Of a stretch of DNA of 19,648 bases, positions 14,535 to 19,648 are shown piece by piece; within the stretch, counting starts at the first letter, position 1; the number at the start of each line of letters is the position of its first letter. This stretch comes from JADLEX01 sp964586775 (GTDB lineage Bacteria > Lernaellota > Lernaellaia > JACKCT01). The position numbers and the translations under genes are program-made. Under the pieces are notes generated by a model. That model saw only the letters and a program-made list of their open reading frames with translations, was not told the origin of the DNA and did no database searches. The stretch covers positions 1 to 19,648 of the forward strand of contig CAZPJD010000246.1 of the NCBI GenBank assembly GCA_964586775.1, read 5' to 3'.

Positions 14535-15203
14535 TTATCGCATCGGCAGCATCGGCGTGAGCCAGCCGATGAGCGAGGAGACGGTTCGACTCTGGATGTA
14601 AAGCTTGCCGTTGCCCGAGAACTCGGCGACGAAGCCCTCACCCGACAGCAGCGTGGACTTGAGCCCGCCCACGCGCTTGACCTTGAACTTCAGCGTGTCC
14701 TCAAAGGCGACGATGTGGCCCGTGTCCACCACGTAGCCGCCCTGCACGTCGATCTCGATGATCTTGCCGTAGCTGTTGTACCACAGGTCGCCCTCGCCCT
14801 TGATTTCGAGCAGGAAGAGCCCCTCGCCCGACATCATCGACGACACGCCGCCGTACTTGGTCTTCAGCTCCACCGACGGCGAGCTGGCGAGAAACGCCGA
14901 GCCCTGCATCACGAACGATTTGCCCTTCTCGATCTTGCGGTGCAGGATCTCGCCGGGCACCGTGGGCGAGAGGATCAGTTCGCTGGCCGCATCCTTCGCG
15001 GTGTAGGTGTTCTGGAATACGCTCTCCCCTCCCAGTAGCCGGCGGATGAGCGCCTTGAAGAACCCGCCGTAGGCCTTCGTGGAAATGTCGAAATTCGGCG
15101 ACATCCCCACCATGGCCCCGGCCTCGGTACGGACCTGCTCCCCCGAATCGAGCGTCAAAAAGAGGCTCGCGAAGGACGGTCCGTGACGCACTTCGTGTTT
15201 CAC
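14535..15203 (-). CDS. AIM24/TIGR00266 family protein (first gene of operon)
   Basis: 222 residues. Family blocks are RTEAGAMVGMSPN, GGESVFQNTY, MSGEGLFLLEIKGEGDLWYNSYG, VDTGHIVAFEDTLKFKVKRVGGLKSTLLSGEG and a hydrophobic end (SSLIGWLTPMLPMR). The frame is open far upstream, but the GTG at 15203 is chosen: GGGAGGT lies 7 nt before it, and the protein then begins where the paralogs begin (VKHEVRHGPSF against MKYEIVGKPDF). It leads the three-gene minus-strand operon, with a leader of about 72 nt holding two small hairpins. Confidence 0.9.
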   Translation of the reverse strand: MKHEVRHGPSFASLFLTLDSGEQVRTEAGAMVGMSPNFDISTKAYGGFFKALIRRLLGGESVFQNTYTAKDAASELILSPTVPGEILHRKIEKGKSFVMQGSAFLASSPSVELKTKYGGVSSMMSGEGLFLLEIKGEGDLWYNSYGKIIEIDVQGGYVVDTGHIVAFEDTLKFKVKRVGGLKSTLLSGEGFVAEFSGNGKLYIQSRTVSSLIGWLTPMLPMR

Positions 15204-15221
15204 GGCGAAGACCTCCCTGCG

Positions 15222-15276
15222 CGGCGCAAGCGCCGGCGTTCGCGGATACGGATAAATGGAAATCGCGGGAACCCGC
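15222..15276 (-). promoter_or_regulatory. Inverted repeats in the AIM24 operon leader
   Basis: CGGCGC-AA-GCGCCG (15222-15235) lies immediately before the Shine-Dalgarno of the first AIM24 gene, and GCGGG-AA-CCCGC (15265-15276) lies at the predicted transcription start. The first could form an RNA hairpin that limits ribosome access; the second could be an operator or the 5' end hairpin of the mRNA. Either could also be chance in GC-rich DNA. Confidence 0.3.
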
Positions 15277-15280
15277 CCGC

Positions 15281-15310
15281 TATCTAGCACGCGGCCTTGA
15301 ACCGGGTCAA
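15281..15310 (-). promoter_or_regulatory. Probable promoter of the AIM24 operon
   Basis: Minus strand TTGACC (15305-15310), 18 bp, TAGATA (15281-15286) preceded by TGC, an extended -10 form. It lies back to back with the msrA upstream region. Confidence 0.4.
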
Positions 15311-15392
15311 CGAAATTCGAGAAATAAACGATGCGACGGCTCATGGACAACCGATCGTCGGCGCGGTTAAGTCGCATCACGAGGAGGGATAC

Positions 15393-15869
15393 ATGGCGAC
15401 GCAGACGGCGGTGTTCGCGGCGGGGTGTTTTTGGGGAGTCGAAGAGGTGTTCGCGCGGACGCCGGGGGTGACGGCGACGGCGGTCGGCTACACCGGCGGC
15501 GTTCTCGACGAGCCCACCTATGAGGACGTGTGCACCGAAACCACGGGGCATGCGGAGGCCGTGCGTGTCGAGTTCGATCCGGCCCTCGTCGCCTTCGAGG
15601 AACTGCTGCGGATCTTCTTCGCGAATCACGATCCGACGACGCTCAACCGGCAGGGCCCCGACGTGGGCACGCAGTATCGCTCGGCGGTGTTTTTTCAGGA
15701 CGATGCGCAGCGCGCCGCGACGCTCGCCATGATTCGCGAACTCGAGGCGTCCGGCCGATTCGCGCGAGCAATCGTCACCGAGGTCGTGCCGGCCGAGGCG
15801 TTTTTCCGCGCCGAGGAGTATCACCAGCGCTACCTCGAGAAGCGCGGGTTGTCGCACTGTCACGTCTGA
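15393..15869 (+). CDS. msrA: Peptide methionine sulfoxide reductase A
   Basis: 158 residues, the normal MsrA length. It reduces the S-form of methionine sulfoxide in proteins, using thioredoxin for recycling. The catalytic motif GCFWG has Cys12; family blocks YTGG near 33-36, YEDVCTETTGHAEAV, ANHDPTTLNRQGPDVGTQYRS and FFRAEEYHQRYL are all present. Cys156 in the C-terminal SHCH and the Cys in DVC are candidates for resolving the disulfide. Start ATG 15393 has a strong GAGGAGG Shine-Dalgarno; the longer frame from 15297 would add non-conserved residues. There is no signal peptide, so cytoplasmic. Its last 95 bp overlap the 3' end of the convergent CHAD gene. Confidence 0.96.
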   Translation: MATQTAVFAAGCFWGVEEVFARTPGVTATAVGYTGGVLDEPTYEDVCTETTGHAEAVRVEFDPALVAFEELLRIFFANHDPTTLNRQGPDVGTQYRSAVFFQDDAQRAATLAMIRELEASGRFARAIVTEVVPAEAFFRAEEYHQRYLEKRGLSHCHV

Positions 15870-17316
15870 TGCGGCGGCTCTTCGACGAAGAAGGCGCGAT
15901 TGTTTGGGGGACGAAGACCGGGCGGCCGAGCAGGCGTTCTAGCCCGTAGCGCGACTTGGCGATCTCTTCGCCCACCGACTCGTCATCCGGCAGGCCTGCT
16001 GCGTCGATCACAACACAGCCGTTCTGAATTTCGATCGCGCGCACTCGAACTCCGCCGTCCCGATGGGCCGCAAGCGCGCGGGCGAGACGCAGCGTCGCCG
16101 TGGCGACCGGAACGAGGTTTGTGTCCTCGCCGGGAATCGGCACATACGGCGCGTCGAGGCATTCGACGACGCGCGCAATGCGTTCCATGTCGTCCAAAGA
16201 CAGCCCCACCGGCGGGGTCAGCTTTCTGATGAGCTGGGCGCCGCGCGACGTTTCCTTTCGCCCCACGCGATCGCCCTTCCCCCCAGCGCGATAGACGCGC
16301 GACGCGGCCAGTAACGTGCTTCGGGTCGAAGGGTCGGCGAAGCGCGGATCGCTCGTCGCCGCGGCCAGCGTGTCGAAAAGCTCGATCGCGAGCCGCGACG
16401 CATGCCGCGCACGGGCATGGCGTTCGTCGCGAAACGCGGCCCACGCATCGAGTGTGGCAACAGCGCTCGCCGCAAGGTCTTCGCCCATCGGCAGTCGGTT
16501 CCGCCACGTCCGCCATCGCGAGTCGCGACCGACCATGAGCGAGCGATAGGCGTCGATGCGCGCGCGTCGCTCGTTCACGATCGCAACGCGCCATCGCGCG
16601 CGCGCCTCGGTGCGAAAATCCGGCCCCAGCGTGCCGAGCAGTTCCCACAGCACATCGAGGTCGTGAACCTCACCCAGCAGATCCTGCAGCATCTTCAGGT
16701 CTGCTCCCCAATCGCGGTGCAGATCGGGCAGAAAATTCTCGACCGTGTAACGCAGTCGTTTGATGCCAATGCGCAGCCGGTGCCACGCGACATTGCCCCG
16801 GTTTTTCAGCGCGAGGCGGTGTAGGGCGTGGGCTTCATCGAACCGGCGCAGCGCGAGGTTGCGATAGACGGGCCCGCCGAGGTCGAGCATCTCGGTGCGC
16901 GGGACGAGGTCGGTTTCGTGGCGTTCCCATGTATCGACATCGAATCGGCGAAGCGGCTTTTCGAGCTCGATGCGCAGCTCGGCCTCGTGCCCTTCGAGAC
17001 GGCCGATCGCCAGAGCGGTGATGGGGTCGTCGCCATCGCCAAGCCGCGCGACCCAATCCATCAGCACATGCGTGTCGCGCATAGCGCCGAGGGCATCGAA
17101 AAGACGTCGACCGTCGCGGTTCATCGCGCGCCAGGCTGGATAGGGGTCGATGTCGCGCAATCCCTGCGCGATCGAGCGGCAACGTCGGATCGCGACGCGA
17201 AGATCATGCACCGCGTCGGCATCGAAGCTCGCGGCGACCTTCTCGCGCTCGGATACGACCGCACGCATCCAACGTGCGAGCCCGAGTCGGTCGGTTCGTT
17301 CTTCGTTCGCGGACAT
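15775..17316 (-). CDS. CHAD-domain protein with a degenerate Ppx/GppA-HD-like C-terminus
   Basis: 513 residues. The CHAD domain (about 10-300) is a helical bundle rich in conserved His/Arg that binds polyphosphate. Its repeated signature is seen twice: VHDLRVAIRRCRS at 36-48 and HRLRIGIKRLRY at 179-190. From about 305 the sequence resembles the HD-type C-terminal domain of Ppx/GppA exopolyphosphatases (HASRLAIELFDTL, then helices up to VVECLDA, and LRLARAL near 409-415). However, the HD metal motif expected near 340 reads VYRAGG, so catalysis there is unlikely. The last 35 residues are an Arg-rich tail encoded partly antisense to msrA. Start ATG 17316 with GGGAG upstream. The likely role is polyphosphate binding or polyphosphate-granule association; no polyphosphate kinase gene is nearby. 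Confidence 0.85.
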   Translation of the reverse strand: MSANEERTDRLGLARWMRAVVSEREKVAASFDADAVHDLRVAIRRCRSIAQGLRDIDPYPAWRAMNRDGRRLFDALGAMRDTHVLMDWVARLGDGDDPITALAIGRLEGHEAELRIELEKPLRRFDVDTWERHETDLVPRTEMLDLGGPVYRNLALRRFDEAHALHRLALKNRGNVAWHRLRIGIKRLRYTVENFLPDLHRDWGADLKMLQDLLGEVHDLDVLWELLGTLGPDFRTEARARWRVAIVNERRARIDAYRSLMVGRDSRWRTWRNRLPMGEDLAASAVATLDAWAAFRDERHARARHASRLAIELFDTLAAATSDPRFADPSTRSTLLAASRVYRAGGKGDRVGRKETSRGAQLIRKLTPPVGLSLDDMERIARVVECLDAPYVPIPGEDTNLVPVATATLRLARALAAHRDGGVRVRAIEIQNGCVVIDAAGLPDDESVGEEIAKSRYGLERLLGRPVFVPQTIAPSSSKSRRIRRDSATTRASRGSAGDTPRRGKTPRPARPR

Positions 17317-17337
17317 GCCTGCTCCCAACCCCGAATC

Positions 17338-17366
17338 ATTACACGGTCCGCGATGCGACGTGTCAA
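17338..17366 (-). promoter_or_regulatory. Strong sigma-70-like promoter of the CHAD gene
   Basis: Minus strand TTGACA (17361-17366), 17 bp, TGTAAT (17338-17343). Start near 17331, leader about 15 nt. The best consensus match in the window. Confidence 0.65.
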
Positions 17367-17380
17367 ACGCGACTTGTCGC

Positions 17381-17398
17381 ACAATCGTCACAATCGTC
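17381..17398. repeat. Perfect 9-bp tandem repeat between divergent genes
   Basis: ACAATCGTC occurs twice in direct succession, 15 bp upstream of the -35 of the CHAD promoter and 17 bp before the proposed -35 of the dehydrogenase promoter. A regulator binding the repeat could affect both genes, but none is known. Confidence 0.35.
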
Positions 17399-17415
17399 TT
17401 CTCCACACTTTGATC

Positions 17416-17444
17416 GTGACGGGGATTCGTGGCGTTGTTAGACT
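17416..17444 (+). promoter_or_regulatory. Promoter giving a probably leaderless mRNA for the dehydrogenase
   Basis: GTGACG (17416-17421), 17 bp, TAGACT (17439-17444), then 6 nt to the ATG at 17451, so +1 should be the A of ATG. No Shine-Dalgarno precedes the gene. Same geometry as at 1349-1361. Confidence 0.45.
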
Positions 17445-17450
17445 CTACGC

Positions 17451-18446
17451 ATGCGCGCGATGCTGCTCCAAAGACAGACCCCGATCACCGCTGCACCACT
17501 CATTGCGAGGGAGATCGAAGTTCCGTCACCGGGGCCGGGCGAGGTGCGCCTGCGCGTTCGCGCGTGCGGAATCTGTCACACCGATCTGCACATCGTCGAA
17601 GGCGACCTCGCACCTCATCGGCTGCCGATCGTCCCCGGTCATCAGGTCGTCGGCACGATCGATGCGGTGGGCGGTGGCGTCGATTCGACCCGCATCGGTT
17701 CCCGCGTCGGGTTGCCGTGGCCGTACCGAACGTGCGGCGCGTGCAAATTCTGCCGGAGCGGACGCGAGAATCTGTGCGACGGGGCGCTCTTCACCGGATG
17801 GGACGTGAACGGCGGATTCGCCGAGTGGTGCGTCGCCCCGGCGGAATTCATTTACGACCTGCCGGGCGAAATCGACGACGCGCATACCGCACCCCTGTTG
17901 TGCGCGGGAATCATCGGCTATCGGTCGCTGCGCCTGTCGGGAGCGACGCCGGGCTCGCGGCTCGGCCTCGTGGGATTCGGCGCGGCCGCGCACATTGCGA
18001 TCCAGATCGCCGTCGCGCGTGGGGTCGAGGTACACGTCGCCACGCGCTCGCCGTCTCACCGGCGCCTCGCCGAGGATCTGGGCGCGTCGTGGTGTGGCGA
18101 TGCCCGTGACGATCCGCCCGCGCGGTGGGACGCGGCGATCATCTTCGCACCGGCGGGAGAGTTGGTCGCGAAGACACTGCGGCACATGGAAAAAGGTGCG
18201 ACGATCGCACTGGGCGGCATCCATATGTCGCCCATCGGGCCGATCGACTACGCCGACTGGTGGGGCGAGCGCGTCATCCGCACCGTCGCCAATTCGACGC
18301 GGGATGACGCCCGCGAGCTTCTGGCCGAGGCCGCGCGGGTCGGGGTGACGACGCACGTCGTGGAATACGCGCTTGCCGACGCGAACCGCGCGCTCGCCGA
18401 TCTGAAGGCGAGCCGCATCGACGGCGCAGGCGTGCTGATTCCGTGA
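17451..18446 (+). CDS. Zinc-dependent alcohol dehydrogenase family protein
   Basis: 331 residues of the medium-chain dehydrogenase fold. Catalytic zinc ligands are Cys42 (CGICHTD), His64 (GHQVVG) and probably Cys151 (LLCAG). The structural zinc site has Cys95, Cys98, Cys101 and Cys109 (CGACKFCRSGRENLC). The Glu that usually follows His in GHE is Gln here. The nucleotide-binding loop is GFGAAAHIA near 176-184 instead of GxGxxG, the form typical of the TIGR02822-like subfamily of bacterial zinc alcohol dehydrogenases; TGWD and GGFAEW near 115-126 fit this too. It should oxidise or reduce alcohols/aldehydes with NAD(P); substrate unknown. An ATG three codons downstream is an alternative start. 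The gene appears to be monocistronic and leaderless. Confidence 0.93.
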   Translation: MRAMLLQRQTPITAAPLIAREIEVPSPGPGEVRLRVRACGICHTDLHIVEGDLAPHRLPIVPGHQVVGTIDAVGGGVDSTRIGSRVGLPWPYRTCGACKFCRSGRENLCDGALFTGWDVNGGFAEWCVAPAEFIYDLPGEIDDAHTAPLLCAGIIGYRSLRLSGATPGSRLGLVGFGAAAHIAIQIAVARGVEVHVATRSPSHRRLAEDLGASWCGDARDDPPARWDAAIIFAPAGELVAKTLRHMEKGATIALGGIHMSPIGPIDYADWWGERVIRTVANSTRDDARELLAEAARVGVTTHVVEYALADANRALADLKASRIDGAGVLIP

Positions 18447-18466
18447 CCAAACCCTGGCACGCGTCG

Positions 18467-18495
18467 TTGCCCTTTCGGGGCGAATCCACTACACA
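18467..18495 (+). promoter_or_regulatory. Possible promoter of the phospholipase-like gene
   Basis: TTGCCC (18467-18472), 17 bp, TACACA (18490-18495); start near 18502 would leave a 20-nt leader with the GGGAGGTGAG Shine-Dalgarno (18511-18520). The -10 match is weak. Confidence 0.4.
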
Positions 18496-18521
18496 TTTGA
18501 CCTTTGTTTCGGGAGGTGAGC

Positions 18522-19648
18522 ATGCGCGCAGTTTCCGCCGCGTGCGTGGCGATATTGGTCACTGCGACATTCGCTGGTGCCGCAGGGATGGACACGCACG
18601 GCGACGTCAGCCAGCGCGCGCGCTGGGCGTTCGACGCGGATGAATTCCCCGACTACGCCGAGATGATTGACGCGCATCAGGACGCGATGCAACCGGGATC
18701 GTGTTTCCCCGATTGGGGCTACGCCTTCGGTTTTCCCGACGAATCGGAGTACGCGCACTGGGATCCCTTCTTGCAGTACGTCTCCGAATACATCCGCGCG
18801 AACTATCCGCGCCCGTGGGACGAGGCGACGCAAAAGCTCGTCGTCTTCCTGCTCGGGGTCACCGTGCATTCCGTGTCGGACATTTCGTGGCACGGCCTGG
18901 CGGGGGTCGATCCGGGGCTGATCGACGTGATGTCCGACATGGAATTTGGCGGTGCGTGGGGCGACGCGCACTCGCTGGCCGACACCGGCGGCGAGATGGT
19001 GACCTCGCATAGCCAGACGCTCGATTGGGTTCACGGCGAGTGGTATCTGCCGTCGCAGGACCTGGCGGCGATCTATCACGAGCTCGGATACGAATCCGTC
19101 ACCGAGGCCGACCTCGTCGGCAACATGTCGGTGCTCTACCTCGCCAGCAAGGCGGTCAAGTACTTCGCTTGGCTCCTTTTCCGCGCGTACGCGATGGATT
19201 CCACGTTTCTCGTCGAGCAGTACCAGGACTATTTCAAGGGCGGCCTCGACGACATGGGAATCTGGAGCGCGTGGCATTGGGAGTCCGTGATCGACTGGAT
19301 CGAAAACGGCGTGCCGATCGCGATGGCCGCGATGCCGCCGATCGCCCACGACGACGGACCCATGAGCCATGCGTTCCTGCACCAGTACGCGCAGATGGGC
19401 CGCGATTTTCTGTCCGAAAACAACCTGGAACTGCGCGTCGAGCGTCGGCTGCGCGGGTACTCGGTGCGCCTCGTCGGCGCCGATCGTCTCGATCTGGACC
19501 CGCGACCGCGCGCCGCGGACGTGGCAGAAACCGAGCGCGCGTATCCGGTGGACAACGCCATCACGGTTCACGGCAGCGCGCCGTTTTCGTACCTCGGCAA
19601 GTCGGTGCTCGCGCGCGACCTGAACGGCGACGGGCGCGACGACCTCCT
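18522..19648 (+). CDS. Secreted zinc phospholipase resembling GPI-specific phospholipase D (N-terminal part)
   Basis: 375 codons up to the window edge, no stop. Signal peptide (residues 1 to about 20), then a helical domain whose blocks match the N-terminal domain of animal GPLD1, a zinc phospholipase C-like fold: THGDVSQRARWAF, PGSCFPDWGYAF, HWDPFLQYVSEYI, LVVFLLGVTVHSVSDISWH, GDAHSLADTGGEM, YLPSQDLAAIYHELGY and FLVEQYQDYFKGGLDDMGIWS, in the same order. His26, Asp64 and the His/Asp residues in VHSVSDISWH and DAHSLADTGG are likely zinc ligands. The last residues (SYLGKSVLARDLNGDGRDDL) look like the first FG-GAP/calcium-binding propeller repeat, as in GPLD1. Bacteria lack GPI anchors, so the substrate is probably another phospholipid or glycolipid. 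Strong GGGAGGTGAG upstream fixes the ATG at 18522. Confidence 0.85.
   Translation, partial: MRAVSAACVAILVTATFAGAAGMDTHGDVSQRARWAFDADEFPDYAEMIDAHQDAMQPGSCFPDWGYAFGFPDESEYAHWDPFLQYVSEYIRANYPRPWDEATQKLVVFLLGVTVHSVSDISWHGLAGVDPGLIDVMSDMEFGGAWGDAHSLADTGGEMVTSHSQTLDWVHGEWYLPSQDLAAIYHELGYESVTEADLVGNMSVLYLASKAVKYFAWLLFRAYAMDSTFLVEQYQDYFKGGLDDMGIWSAWHWESVIDWIENGVPIAMAAMPPIAHDDGPMSHAFLHQYAQMGRDFLSENNLELRVERRLRGYSVRLVGADRLDLDPRPRAADVAETERAYPVDNAITVHGSAPFSYLGKSVLARDLNGDGRDDL

Noticed and set aside
18455..18470. A second sigma-54-like box, TGGCAC...TTGC, before the phospholipase-like gene
   Set aside because: GG and GC are 11 bp apart instead of 10, which normally abolishes sigma-54 promoters; a sigma-70-like arrangement overlapping it is at least as good.
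1..19648. tRNA, rRNA, CRISPR, transposase, integrase or prophage genes
   Set aside because: No T-arm motif, repeat-spacer pattern, inverted terminal repeats or mobile-element protein motifs were found in either strand; base composition looks even across the genes.

Overview
This is a GC-rich bacterial window with densely packed genes and no tRNA, rRNA, CRISPR array or insertion sequence that I can see. The organism is probably an environmental Gram-negative bacterium of deltaproteobacterial or related type. Pointers are the lipoproteins (one with a very long Asp linker after the lipid-attached Cys), the GlcD/TerC/CHAD/AIM24 gene set and long spurious antisense reading frames typical of high-GC DNA. 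A Lernaellota- or Myxococcota-like lineage would fit the Asp linker, but that is only an impression. Sigma-70-like promoters (TTGxxx, about 17 bp, TAnnnT) can be placed before most transcription units, and two of them appear to give leaderless mRNAs.

Layout, left to right. (1) 2-187: the C-terminus of an unrecognised gene, converging on lgt (minus, 177-1256), the prolipoprotein diacylglyceryl transferase. (2) 1361-5320 (plus): a three-gene overlapping operon of a secreted barrel-type glycoside-hydrolase-like protein, an alpha/beta hydrolase and a GlcD-type FAD oxidase. (3) 5322-7788 (minus): an FtsB/DivIC-like division protein followed by a membrane GAF-GAF-GGDEF diguanylate cyclase. (4) 7893-8801 (minus) and 8918-11080 (plus): divergent lipoproteins, a PIG-L/LmbE deacetylase and a GH31 glycosidase. 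(5) 11097-11372 (minus): a NifU C-terminal-like Fe-S scaffold, divergent from (6) a TerC membrane protein with a C-terminal PGPGW-like segment (11580-12803, plus). (7) 12804-13157: an intergenic region with a probable small RNA on the minus strand. (8) 13158-15203 (minus): three tandem AIM24/TIGR00266 paralogs. (9) 15393-15869 (plus): msrA, overlapping tail to tail with (10) a CHAD-domain protein (15775-17316, minus). (11) 17451-18446 (plus): a zinc alcohol dehydrogenase. (12) 18522 to the end (plus): the N-terminal part of a protein resembling GPI-specific phospholipase D, cut by the window edge at what looks like its first FG-GAP repeat.

The most interesting item is in 12844-12961 on the minus strand. 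A near-perfect sigma-54 promoter (TGGCAC-N5-TTGC) sits about 12 bp before a transcript of about 90 nt that ends in a strong intrinsic terminator (10-bp stem, then 8 U). The predicted RNA has two hairpins separated by an unpaired UCUCCUCUC stretch that could pair with Shine-Dalgarno sequences. It also has a central GGGCAAA able to pair with either of two UUGCCC copies. No gene lies downstream on that strand within the transcript, so it looks like a stand-alone, sigma-54-controlled regulatory sRNA. Direct repeats and a palindrome lie about 90-135 bp upstream, where enhancer sites for a sigma-54 activator would be expected.
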